NCBI GenBank assembly: GCA_019188255.1
Contig: JAETXT010000001.1
Coordinates: 3,472,001 to 3,536,000 of the forward strand
Source of the DNA: Verticillium longisporum
Lineage: Eukaryota > Ascomycota > Sordariomycetes > Glomerellales > Plectosphaerellaceae
Reading direction: 5' to 3'
DNA: 64,000 nt
Below are positions 23,356 through 34,764 of the stretch, one piece after another (the stretch's first letter is position 1; every line of letters begins with the position of its first letter). The notes beneath the pieces were generated by a model. It was not told the origin of the DNA and made no database searches. It was given only the letters and a program-made list of their open reading frames with translations. The translations under genes were made by a program, and so were the position numbers.

Positions 23356-25111
23356 TTAATTCGAGGACCCATTGTAAACGTCATTCATGTAGCCTCTGTT
23401 GGACGGCGGCATGCCGAACGTAGCCTGCCTTCTATTCTCCCTACGGCCGTCGTCAGGGGTTCCTTTCCGGGGTGGCGGAGGCGGCAGGGGACCTCCGGGT
23501 GGTGCTGGGCGAACTGGGAGGCTAAAGGTGGCAGCACTGGCGCTGGCGGGGCCGGCACTATTGGGATAGTCACCGGCCTTGGGGATGGAATTGGTAGTGA
23601 CAATCCTCTGTCCCATTCCCGGATGGCCTGGTCCTGTGGATCTTCCAGATGGCAGCCCGTTTCTAGTGGGAGATCGGTTGTGCGAAGGTCCGTACTGATC
23701 TCTTGGCGATATGATGCCAGCGCCAGCAATTGGAATCTCTCCCGAGGTGGGCGTATCGAATGGGCGGTCATCATTAGAGTTGTTATGGTACGTTGGTGAA
23801 TCGCTTGAGTTTAGCAGCTCTCGTGTAGCAGGTGACAGTTGTGGAGCCAGGTGGGATTTGCGGTTGTCTCGCTCCATCATGCTGACTGCCCAGTCACGGA
23901 GGTTGACTGGCGTTCTCTTGGCAGCCTGCACAAATGGATCGCGATCCTAATTGTTCAGTCAGACGCTGTCTCTTCGTATGGCACGGGAACCCGGTAGACA
24001 TAGCAATTGGGGCAGGTACTTACAAACAACTCCTGGGGCGTGGATCGCTCCTCAGGGACTTTAGAGAGACACCTTTGAATCATATCCTCGAGGATAGAAG
24101 GGAATGCGTCACTCTTCGGCAGCTTCGGCGCGGGCTCGTGGACGATTTGCTGCAACAGGTCGAGAATACCAGCAGGGGCACCATCCCCATCCGATAGCTG
24201 CTCGCTTGCAGCGAACGGGAACTTTCCAATGGCAAGCTCCATGATGGTAAGGCCGAAACTCCAGACATCTGACTTGACTGTATATTTTTCGCCCTGGATA
24301 CGCTCAGGGGCCATGTAAGTCGATGTGCCAACAAAAGTGTCTGCGACAGAGTTGACAAGTTCGCCAGAGACACCAAAGTCACACAACTTGATACTGCCCC
24401 TAGAGTTGACCAGAATATTGGAGGGTTTGATGTCTCGGTGCATAATGTGGTGCTTTGAGTAGAGGTACGTCAAGCCGCCTAATGTAGCTTCAGCGATCTT
24501 GCCGAGCACATCGACTCGAATGGGACCAAAGACCCGCGAAACCCGGTCCAAAGAACTAAGCCAATGTGTCAGACATAGGCCTACAACTCCGAGAACGAAA
24601 AACTACTTACCCAACGTCCATGTATTCCATACACATGATGACATCGTTATTGTCGTTGAGGAATGCGCCGTAAAAGTTGACAATGTTTGCCGAGTGGCAT
24701 CCATGCATAATCTGTAGCTCTCTTACGATACGTTTACGCATCTCCTTCTTCGCTTCCACGTGGATGACCTGTGCACCGTTAGCGTGATTGCCATCATCGA
24801 CATGAGTATGCACAAAGCATCACCTTTCTGGCCATGACAGTTCCGGTAAGAACATGCCTAACCTTGCTGACCGTACCACCGTTGCCGGATCCCAGTTCTT
24901 TCAGGACTTCCAGGTCTTCTTGTTTCAGGTCCAGCTTGTACTCAATACCAATCTCGAGTTGTGCGCTCTGGTCGTTGCCGTCCTGATCACGGGAATCATA
25001 GTCATGTCTGCTGGTTTCGGCGGTTGGGGGCGGTTTGGGAGCAGCAGGCGTCAGGGCGAGGCCCTTGACGTTCTTGCGCTTCATCGAGCGCGGAGCGAAA
25101 GGATCGGGCAT
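23356..25111 (-). CDS. ste7: MAP kinase kinase of the mating/filamentation pathway (Ste7/Mst7/MEK-2 type)
   Basis: Four exons (25111-24824, 24768-24611, 24555-24024 and 23946-23356) total 1569 nt and 522 aa. Near the N-terminus, MKRKNVKGLALTP is a MAPK-docking D-site. The kinase core shows GSGNGGTVSKV, the catalytic Lys at residue 96 (the last codon of exon 1), HRDIKPSNIL, DFGVSGELV and the activation segment NSVADTFVGTSTYMAPERI with the Ser/Thr pair of MAPKKs. The exon joins are GTGATG/CACAG, GTAAGT/TTAG and GTAAGT/TTAG. A long Pro/Ser/Gly-rich tail, ending in NRGYMNDVYNGSSN, follows the kinase domain, as in filamentous-fungal Ste7 orthologues. The enzyme activates the Fus3/Kss1-type MAPK. 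Its N-terminal signature separates it from Pbs2 and Mkk1. Confidence 0.93.
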
Positions 25112-25895
25112 ATTGGGCGATGTGCGTGGCCGACTGGCGTTCGGAGGTGTCGAAGGTTGGGTAGCAATGAGCTTGAAGAAGCCGCAAGTCGGAGCCGGAC
25201 AGATGTTCTAGTGAGGTGACTCTCTGCTGTCCGTAGATTGTCTGTCAAAGCAGAGATGAAGGCGACAGCCTGCGCTGAAGATGAATCGGCAGTTGCAAGT
25301 CGTTAGGTGTCGGCAGCCGATGGCATAGAGGGGGAGCGGATGAGCTGAGGCGCGGGGCAGTCGTTGCAATGTAGCACAGGATGGGCGGCGGATCTCGACT
25401 TCACGTTCAAAGTCGAGGTGAAATAAAGGAGACCTCGCGAGGCGTACGAAGCATAGGCTGCCAGAAAAGTGCGCGGCGTACCTGATGTTACGCTTTGGCG
25501 AGGTGTGGTGAGGAGGATGGAGCACTTAATCAGTGTCGTTCCCCTGGTCCCTTTCCGGTCGAGGTGGGGGTTTTATCGGGTACGACAAGTCGATAGTGCC
25601 GGAGCAGCAGCACCAAAGACCAGGGCGCTTAGGCGGTTAGGCAGGCGTACCGTTCAGGGGATGACAGAATGACAGGCACGCGGGACGTTGGTCTTACAAG
25701 GTTACCCGCAGCGACGTAATAGGCCTGAGATGTACGCAACAACGGTGTGTCTTGGGAGACGTGTCAAGCTCAGCAAAAGCACAAGTCGCAAATCGGAAAT
25801 GTGGCGTGTCAGCAGAGAGGCGACGGGGATCCTGACACTTGTGGTGGAGCGACAAATGGGAGAAGGAGGGGATGCGGCCGGAGAGGGGTTTCGGG
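25112..25895. other. Upstream region of the MAPKK gene, bordering the transposon block
   Basis: The 784 bp are GC-rich and without a gene. They end at an imperfect target-site copy, GGTTTCGGG (25887-25895), next to the first transposon. The transposon block therefore begins within 0.8 kb of the MAPKK start codon. Confidence 0.6.
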
Positions 25896-26717
25896 AGGAC
25901 GGCTATTTGTTCGGCCCTTGTTAGCTATTTGCTCTGCCCAATAGGGGTAAAGCCACAATAGACAGGGGAAAAGCCACAAATACAGCTCCACTACTAAAAT
26001 TAGCTATAGCAACTATATACCTATCCTTTTCTCTTATATACTTAAATTACTCGATAGAATAGCGAAGTAAGCGAGTTGCTGAATGGCTATTAATAGCCCT
26101 TAGCGGCCTAAAGTAGCTAGTGCTAATTTTTTTATATTATAAATTAGGATATTGGAAAGATTATAATAAATACTAAATTAGCCTTAATTAGAGGCTATTT
26201 AGAACCCTCCCTATTATTAGCGATAGCTACTATAGTTATATAGTAATTATAAATAGTCTTAAGTAGCTCTTTATATATATCTATAGTAAAAGAGATAATA
26301 GGACCCTTAATAATAGCCTTAGTAATAGCTAGTAGATTTATTAATAAAGGAGGTATTATAGAGGCTTCGTATAATAATAAAATAATAGATTTATAATATC
26401 TAGAGGGCTTAAAATAGATATATTTAGTACTATTATTATATTTAAGGGTATTAATAATATAGTAGATATATAGGGCAATTATAGAGCCTTAGGGGGCTAT
26501 TAACTAGCCCTATACTAGTTTATTAGCTAGCTATAGCTAGTCTTTAGCTCGGAATTCATCGAGAGACTCGAGTATATAAGAGAAAAGGATAGGTATATAG
26601 TTACTATAGCTAATTTTAGTAGTAGAGCTATATTTATAGCTTTTCCCCTATCTATTATAGCTTTACCTTTATTAGATAGAGTAAATAGCTAATAAGGGCC
26701 AAATAAATAGCTATCCT
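25896..26717 (-). mobile_element. TIR DNA transposon copy A: internally deleted, heavily mutated, non-autonomous
   Basis: The 822-bp element starts AGGACGGCTATTT and ends with the degenerate inverse, AAATAGCTATCCT. Its terminal inverted repeats are about 155 bp (roughly 25896-26052 and 26561-26717). Its flanks share GGTTTCGG, an imperfect target duplication. Its interior matches copy B in reverse orientation but lacks B's central block of about 786 bp, with the join near 26230. The interior is dominated by TA, consistent with C-to-T mutation at CpA. No coding capacity remains. Long TIRs plus an inferred 9-11 bp duplication suggest a Mutator-like (MULE) group, but no transposase is present to confirm this. 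Confidence 0.85.
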
Positions 26718-26905
26718 TAGGTTTCGGATAGGAAGTTCGCTAGAGGAATGAAAGATACGAGCAGCTAGGGGGGCCCTATAGATACCTAGAGCGCCCCGAG
26801 CACCTATAGACCTATCTAGAGTATTAAGATCTGCCCTACGAGATGGAACCTATAAATTAACTAGGCTACTTCCTTGCAGATTTGCTCGCACTTCCATTTA
26901 CTTTA

Positions 26906-26916
26906 CCTCGAAGGAG
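26906..26916. repeat. Left target-site duplication of element B
   Basis: CCTCGAAGGAG abuts the element's left terminus and is identical to 28525-28535 at its right terminus. Confidence 0.92.
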
Positions 26917-28524
26917 AGGACGGTTATTTATTCAGCCCTTATTAGTTATTTACTCTACCTAATAGGGGTAAAGCTATAGAAGATAGGGGGGAAGCTATAA
27001 ATATAGCTCTACTACTAAAATTAGCTATAGTAACTATATACCTATCCTTATCTTATATACCTTTAAGTCTCTTAATAAATTCCGAGCTAAAGACTAGCTA
27101 TAACTAGCTAATAGACTAATATAGAGCTAGTTAGTAGCCCCCTAAGGCTCTGCAATTGCCCTATCTATCTATTAAACTATTAATACCCTTAAATATAATA
27201 ATAATACTAAATACGCATATTTTAAGCCCTCTAGATATTATTAATATATTATTTTATTATTAAATAAAGCCTCTCTAATACCTCTTTTATTAATAGATTT
27301 ACTAGCTATTACTAAGGCTATTACTAAGGGTCCTATCGTCTCCTTTATTATAGATATATATAAAGAGCTATTTAAGACTATTTACGATTACTATACCTAT
27401 TAAAGATATAGATTAACTATAGAATAGATCTAGTAGAAGATTAATAGAGTTAGGAGTAGCCCGATAATATAGATAAGGCTCCGCTACGACTAGGGGAAGG
27501 CTAGACCCTCTATATCGAAGGGTCTCTAATAGAAGCCTTCCTTTAAAATCAATTACCTATAGCGAGGAACCCTCGATTAGAACGCTATAGGCTTAATTAT
27601 CTACTCCCCCTCTCTCTTCTAGCTTCTATTTACTAATTCTACTATAAATAGGCTATCCTCTAAAGGGCTCGCGAAGAAGCTCTCGAACCGCCTCTAGATA
27701 GAGTCTTAAAGGGCGCTAAATGCATTAAATAGGAATACCTCTAGCGCCTTAGAGAGGATACCGATAACGCCTCTATTATAGGGTCCCATAATACCCTGAG
27801 TTCTCTCGCCTCTACTACCTAAATTACTACTTCTAGCTAAGTACTATTAGAATAGGAGTAATTAGAACTACCGTTATTATATTCTATACTAATCCTACCT
27901 TAAAAACGTACTCCTATTATCTAGCTAAGGAAGAAGAGGAAGACTAATAGTAATAGGTAGATAGAGCTTATCGTAGTATAATTAGCGACCTTTATAGAGT
28001 TATCTCGCTAGTAGGAGGCTATATAATATCTCTTAGCTAAGGAGTAAATATATAGTACCTCTCTATAATTATAGCTACTATTAATAGCTATTATTATATA
28101 GCTATTATAGAGTATACTATAGTAGCTATAATAATAGTTCTAGGGCGAATAGCCTAGGCTATTTACTCTAGGGGCCTCTAGAGATTATAGTAATTATAGC
28201 TAATAATAGGGAGGGTTCTAAATAGCTTCTAATTAAGGCTAATTTAGCATTTACTATAGTCTTTCTAATATCCTAATTTATAATATAAAAAAATTAATAC
28301 TAGCTACTTTAGGCTATTAAGGGCTATTAATAGCTATTTAGCAACTCGTTTACTTCGCTATTCTATTAAGTAACTTAAAGGTATATAAGACGAGGATAGG
28401 TATATAGTTACTATAGCTAATTTTAGTAGTAGAGCTGTATTTATAGCTTCCCCCCTGTCTTCTATGGCTTTACCCCTATTGGGCAGAGCAAATAACTAAT
28501 AAGGGCTGAATAAATAACCGTCCT
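26917..28524 (+). mobile_element. TIR DNA transposon copy B with a perfect 11-bp target duplication, RIP-like decay
   Basis: The 1608-bp element runs from AGGACGGTTATTTATTCAG to its inverted copy ending AATAACCGTCCT. The TIRs are about 160 bp (26917-27076 and 28365-28524). CCTCGAAGGAG occurs directly on both sides (26906-26916 and 28525-28535). The interior is almost entirely TA-rich, with TAG/TAA stops in every frame. The central block (about 27402-28188) is absent from copy A and is less AT-rich. It may derive from a gene, because one + strand frame would stay open if TAG/TAA were read as former CAG/CAA/TGG, but I recognise no transposase in it. Confidence 0.9.
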
Positions 28525-28535
28525 CCTCGAAGGAG
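28525..28535. repeat. Right target-site duplication of element B
   Basis: CCTCGAAGGAG directly follows the right TIR (CCGTCCT). It is a perfect direct copy of 26906-26916. Confidence 0.92.
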
Positions 28536-29571
28536 ACTATGAGCCCGTACCTTGGACCGCTTTGTAACCCGTGGCCTTCCGACCTTCGTATCCGACCAGC
28601 AGGTGGAGGGCCTGGCTCATTAGAGCAGCTTCCTATCCTGCGTTACAAATTATATGTTACGCACCCTTCGTCCCCAACAGCCAACGATGTCAAAGCATCT
28701 AACCTTCTTCACGATATGGGCTCTGCCGTGGCCAAAACGGGCTTGTGTCTCAAGTGACAGCACCCCAGCTTATTGGTCGTTCTGTTGCAATGCCCTACAA
28801 ATCTCTCCGACTGCTATATTGCCTGGACTGAGCGCCTGTCCAACAGCAGCGAGGAGCGAGCCGTGACGAGGAGTGCATATGAGTGACTACACGCAGCCAA
28901 TGCTCATCACTGGTTCAATCTTCGTCATCACGCGAAACCATCGTCTCGCTGCGCTTCGGCCCGTGATGCGTCTGATGCCACGTGATGGTAATGGCACTTT
29001 AGTTGCTGGCTCAGCGCGAAACGAGCCTCTTGTCAGCCACTGCCAGTACTTGATTCTGCCCAACCTGTGTCGTCGGGAGGATCTCACGTTGCAGTTGGCC
29101 ATAGGGTATTCGCGAATAGCAGGGGGCTTCACGAGGATGCATTCACCTAGCCCTGGCAGCCAGGTTGCCAAAGATTCAAGTCTCGGGTCACTCGACCGGT
29201 CATTGACAATCTGTCGCAGTTGATCCAGGCCCGCCGATCCCCTGCAGCTGCGACGTGAATGCTGACGCCGGGATATCATCCCCGTTACTCCAAAATAAAA
29301 AAGCCCAAGTATTCCCAATGTCAAGCATGTCCATAAATTTATGAGATTGTTGGATATCTTCTAGTCAGGTTGCGAATGCAAACCAGGTACCCTTGCTTCC
29401 AATATCGACCAGGAAACCCGGTACCCCAAACCCAGCATCTCTCTACGGCGAGTGCAGACGTAATTTTGACATGACTATGGTTAGAAGTACTGAGTCCATC
29501 TACATTATAAAAAACATGACACAGTGAGGCGTAATAAGTGTAGGAAGTATTGCCAATGTTTCTGTGCTTGT

Positions 29572-29605
29572 CACCTACCTACCTAAGGTACCTACCTACC
29601 TACCC
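29572..29605. repeat. ACCT tetranucleotide tract with a central TAAGGTACC
   Basis: CACCTACCTACCTAAGGTAC continues as CTACCTACCTACCC. It is a longer version of the GGTACC/CCTAGG motif seen in other spacers. Confidence 0.85.
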
Positions 29606-29857
29606 ATGGGGGTGACAAAAAAAAGTCACACGCCCAAAAGGTGAGCTCATTTTGAACCGTTATACTCCATTTTATATCGGCTCAAAATTACTAAATGTAG
29701 AATCGTAGTTGTGTAGTTTGCCAATTACCTACGAACCTGATTTTCAGAGCATTTGATTGAGATCAGAGGTGTTGAGAGGGTTCTGAAGTTAGGAACCTGT
29801 CTGGATGATACACGTGTTTGGCGGATTTAGAGTGCGACTTAATCTGTCACGCCCTTG

Positions 29858-29904
29858 CTAGGTACCTACCTTAGGTACCTAGGTAGGTAAGTATGTACCT
29901 AGCT
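29858..29904. repeat. Palindromic TAGGTACCTA cluster
   Basis: CTAGGTACCTACCTTAGGTA continues as CCTAGGTAGGTAAGTATGTACCTAGCTTAG. It holds several overlapping inverted copies of TACCTAGGTA and is roughly the inverse of the 29572-29605 tract. Confidence 0.85.
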
Positions 29905-30324
29905 TAGGGGTGGCTTATGTCATCTGGAACATAGAACCTTTATGCATTATAGCTCTTCAAAGGAAATCGTTATACAAGAGCACAATTTTCGCCCAATCGA
30001 ATCTTACTACGCCAGTACAAGCACCAGCAGCATTACAAGCTGAGGCTCGAGCCTTCCCTGAAAAGTTGGGTTCACGAACATACACGTCCCTTTCACGCGT
30101 CGAAGTGTTAAGGCACTGCCTCACCACGTCTCCCCACGACTTCCCGGAATCTATGATAGATTCGGCGATTCATCAATCAACACGGCATTTGTTCTTTTGC
30201 CCAAGAACCCAACGGACGAGAACGGTGGCTACACAGTACGAGCGGCGACCACACTTCCACGATCGGCTTCTTGCCTTCTGAGAGCATAGCTCAACAGCGC
30301 TCGGCGCAGAACCTGTAGCCCAAC

Positions 30325-33300
30325 ATGAGCAACTCCATGCGAGACCTGATCAGTGGCGAAGCCGAGCTAGACGATGATGAAGAAGACGACTCGTACGGAG
30401 AGGAGGATGGCGAGCGCCGCACCTCCAAGGCACGAACAAACGCCCTGGAGGACTCGTCAGAAGAAGAAGGCGATGACGACGATGAAGAAGAAGCTGCCAA
30501 GGTAAATCGGATTGAGTGATTCTGCCATGCAGTGGGCGACACTAACCTTCGCATAGATTCGCGAGGGCTTCATCGTTGACGAAGACGAAGATGAAGAAGA
30601 TGAAGGTGACGATTCAGATGCCCGTGAGCGCGTCGTAAAACGTAAAAGGGAACATCGCGATCGGGAAGAGGAAGCGCAACTTGACGACGAGGACCTGGAA
30701 CTGATAGGAGAACAAGTCGAGCGCAAGAAGCCGTCCGAGGTATGTATACACGCATCCTGCAGTCGTTGGCTGCACTGTAGAGCTGACCTCGACAAAAGCC
30801 CAAGTTCAAACGTCTCAAGAGAGGCCATCGAGACGATAGCGAACGTCCTCCCGAGCGTCGCGGGCTCGAGGACATGTTTTCCGATGACGAAGAGGACAGC
30901 AACGAACGACCATACGGGCGGCCGAGCTTCCGAGCACAAGCAGACGAATTCGACGACTTCATCGAGGAGGACTTCCCTGAGGACGAGGAGGCACGCATGC
31001 AGCGACTCGAAGATGCAGAAGTTGCGCGTCCTCGTGACAAGGGCGTATCTGGCGTGGTCGACACCACCGGTCTCGACAAGGATGCCCTGGAAGACTTCGA
31101 GGCCATCTTTGGCAATGGTGAAGACTACGACTGGGCACTGCAGATGGAAGAGGAGGAGGGTGAGAGGGAGCGTGAGGAGCAGGTGATTGAGCTGAAGGAC
31201 GTTTTCGAGCCCTCGCAACTGACCGAGAAGTTGCTTACGGACGAAGACAACGAAATCCGAACTCTCGACGAGCCTGAGCGATTCCAACTCGACAGGAAGC
31301 CCTTCAAGCACCTGCAGCTCACTGCCGAGCAATTTAAAGAGGAGGCACGTTGGATCGCGAACCTACTGTGGCCGAAGAAGATGCTCCAGGGAGACCTACT
31401 TGGGCCCTTCACCAAGGCGATTGGCAAGGTTCTTGAGTTCTTTGTGGTTGACGGCGTCGAAGTGCCGTATGTCTTCCAACACCGCAAGGACTACCTCATC
31501 CATACCAAGAAGACGCGCAACCCTGCGCATCGGGACGACCCCGATGCCCCCGAATTCATCATCACCGCCGATAAACTACTGACCCAAGACGACTTGTGGC
31601 GCATCTTGGAGCTCGACATTAAGTTCCGATCGTTGATGGAGAAGCGGAACGCTTTAGAAAAGACGCTTGATAACCTCAAAACTGAAATGGGCGTCAATGA
31701 TGACATCCTTGAGGACATGATCACGCAAGCTGCGAACATGGAAGAGCTCCAAGATCTACAAGACTATCTCAACTTCCAGTATGCCGCGCAGCTGAAAGAC
31801 CTTGCTTCTATGAATGGAAGTGCCAAACAGACCAAGCGGCCCGGCTCCAAAGGCGCACTGTTCGACAAGGTACGGAGGAGTAGGGTTTACGACTTTGTTC
31901 GTGCATATGGTATCACACCGGACCGACTCGCGCGGAACGCACTCAGGGAAGGGCCTAAGGTCTGGGCCGATGACGACAACGAGTTGCCTGATAACCTGGC
32001 CGATCAATACGTCGACGAGGACTTCCCCACGGGTGACAGCGTATTGCAAGCCGCCCGTCAGATGTACGCCGAGGAGCTCTTTGTGAGCCCCCGTATGCGC
32101 AAACATTTCCGAGCCAACTTCTACGAAATGGGTGACATCAGCTGTCGCCGCACTGAAAAAGGCTTGCGGAAAATTGACGAATCTCATCCATTCTACGAGA
32201 TCAAGTACCTTACGCACCAAAGCTTCGGTGATATGGCCCGCCAACCGCAATTGTTTCTCAAGATGATGAAGGCTGAAGAAGACGGCTTGATTGAGGTCAA
32301 AGTCAGTATGGAGAACGACGAAGGTTTCAAGCGCAACCTCCGACAAGAGTTTGTGTCCGACAACTACAGCGAGCGCGCAGACAGGTGGAATGACGAGAGG
32401 ACCAAGGTTCTTGAGCTTGCCGTTCCCCGTCTCCTTAAGCACGTTGCCAAGGGTGTAAAAGAGTCGGTGCGCACAGCCTGCCAGGACGAAGTGCTCACCA
32501 CATGCCGCGAGGAATACTCGAAGAAGATCGATCAATCACCTTACAAGCCGAAGGGCATGGTTTTGGGTACTACGCCGCGCGTTCTGACATTCTCAAACGG
32601 CATGGCTGACCCTGGTCGTGACGCGACATGTTGGGCCTGGATGGACGAAGAGGGCCGCTTCGGAGATCATGGCAGGTTCGATAACTTTACACGAAACGAT
32701 GCCGCTCGCGACGAGTTCGTGGAGTTTGTCAAACTGCGTCGCCCAGATGTCCTCGGTGTCAGTGGTTGGTCAGCAGACTCCCATAAGCTTGTTCGCGAGC
32801 TCGAGAACATCATCAGCGACAAGGGTCTGATGGGTCCTGAGTTTGACGACCCTGAGACCGACGAATATCGTGCCGAGCTGCTTGAGGTCATTGTAGTGAA
32901 TGACGAGGTCGCTCGACTATATAAAGACAGCCCGCGTGCTGTCGCCGACCACCCATTACTTGCCTCTCTCACACGGTACTGCATCGGACTGGCAAGGTAC
33001 ATGCAGAACCCTCTGAAGGAGTATGCCGCTCTTGGCAAGGATATAACCTCCCTCGCCTTCCACCCCTGTCAGCAGCTGCTACCCCAGGACAAGCTGTTGA
33101 AGAACTTGGAGTTTGCCATGGTTGACATGGTTAACCTGTGTGGTGTCGATATTAACGAGGCTGTTGGAGATTCTTACACGGCCAACCTGCTTCCCTACGT
33201 TGCTGGTCTTGGTCCCCGTAAGGCAACGAGTGTGCTGAAAGCCATCAGTGCCAACGGTGGCTACGTCGCCAGTCGAGCCGAGCTCGTTGGAGACATAGAC

Positions 33301-34764
33301 AGTGGTAAGATTCCTGTGGTCGGACCCCGAGTATGGAACAACTGCGCCAGTTTCCTTTTCATCCACTTCGAGTCAACGAACCCGACTTCCGATCCCCTCG
33401 ACAACACACGTGTGCATCCGGAAGACTATGAGCTTGGCCGCAAGATGGCAGCTGATGCCCTTGAACTCGATGAAGAGGATGTCAAGGGCGAGACAGATCA
33501 AAATGGCCCCGGAGCCATCGTGCGCAAACTCTTTAAAGATGACGCCCAGGACAAGGTTAACGAACTTATTCTGGAGGAGTACGCCCAGCAACTGGAGGAC
33601 AAGTACAGCCAGAAGAAGCGCGCTACTCTGGAGACGATTCGTGCGGAGCTCCAGGCACCATACGAGGAGCTGCGTCGTAACTTTGTCACGCTTGCTGATA
33701 GCGAGATCTTCACTATGCTTACGGGCGAGAGCAAAGAGTCTCTCGCTGTGGGCATGATCATCCCCGTGAATGTCAGGGTTGTGAAAGACGAATTCGCTAT
33801 TGTCAAGCTTGACTGCGGAATCGAGGGCAGGGTCGAGCCCAACGAACACGACAGGAACACCGGTATGGGCATCAAGGGCGTCATTTCGGTCGGACAGACA
33901 GTACAAGCGAAGCTTGTGTCGGTTGAGTACAAGAACTTCCTGGCTAAGCTCTCCATTGACGAGAGGGACATCAAAAACGGCTATCGGAAACACATGTATC
34001 ATCCCCACGGGACATGGGATGAGCGACTAGAGGCCGATGACAAGGAGGAACTCCGTGAAAAAGACAAGAGCACTGGGCGAACCCAAAGGGTCATCAACCA
34101 CATGCTGTTCAAGCCCTTCAATGGCATGGAGGCGGAGCAGTGGCTCGGTACCCAACCCAACGGCGAGAAGGTTATTCGCCCCTCGTCCAAGGGTAACGAC
34201 CACCTTGCTATTACGTGGAAGGTCGCCGACGGCGTATTCCAGCACGTGGACGTCCTCGAGCTACAGAAGCCCAACGACTTCTCCCTCGGCCAGCTGCTTC
34301 GTGTTGGCAAGATGACGTACAAAGATCTTGACGAGCTGATTCACGGCTACATCGAGGGCATGGTCAAGAAGGTTGACGAGATGATGCAACACGACAAGTT
34401 CGACAAGCGCTCAAGGGCAGACGTTGGTAAGTGCTGCAAGGCCCCAATAACTACGCGTGGTCGCCCACTTGTATAATTAATCGTGACTGACCCCCGCGCA
34501 GAAAAGTGGCTCACCACTTATATCGACGCCAACCCCACGCGCTCTGCGTATGCCTTCTGCATCAACCCTAAGCATCCAGGATACTTCTGGCTTTGCTTCA
34601 AGGCGAACAAGTCGTCGCGGGTGAATGCCATGCCGGTCAAGGTCCACCACGAGGGATACGAACTGCTGAAGAACCAGTACCCGGACATGAGAGGTCTCTG
34701 CAACGGTTTCAAGATTCTGTACTCCAACGAGATGCAGAGGCTCCAGAAACAGCAGCAGCGGTAG
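30325..34764 (+). CDS. spt6: Transcription elongation factor Spt6 (histone chaperone)
   Basis: Four exons (30325-30501, 30557-30739, 30799-34426 and 34502-34764) total 4251 nt and 1416 aa, normal for Spt6. The N-terminus is extremely acidic ([16 protein letters not shown] and further Asp/Glu runs), the region that binds histones and Spn1/Iws1. An RNase H-like YqgF region lies around residue 715. A helix-hairpin-helix ([20 protein letters not shown]) is near residue 910. An S1 domain ([20 protein letters not shown]) is near residue 1105. The tandem SH2 module that binds the RNA polymerase II linker starts near residue 1215 ([16 protein letters not shown]). Donors are GTAAAT, GTATGT and GTAAGT. 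The frame is intact throughout, in contrast to several neighbours. Spt6 travels with RNA polymerase II and restores nucleosomes behind it. Confidence 0.97.

Larger units (their letters stand above)
28536..30324. other. Intergenic region between the transposon block and spt6
   Basis: The base composition returns to normal immediately after the element. No ORF here has recognisable features. Two clusters of ACCT/AGGT repeats (29572-29605 and 29858-29904) lie 0.4-0.75 kb upstream of the spt6 start. The last few hundred bases should contain the spt6 promoter and leader. Confidence 0.6.

Noticed and set aside
26718..26916. A separate gene between the two transposon copies
   Set aside because: 199 bp with many stops; it is the spacer between insertions and ends in the target-site copy.
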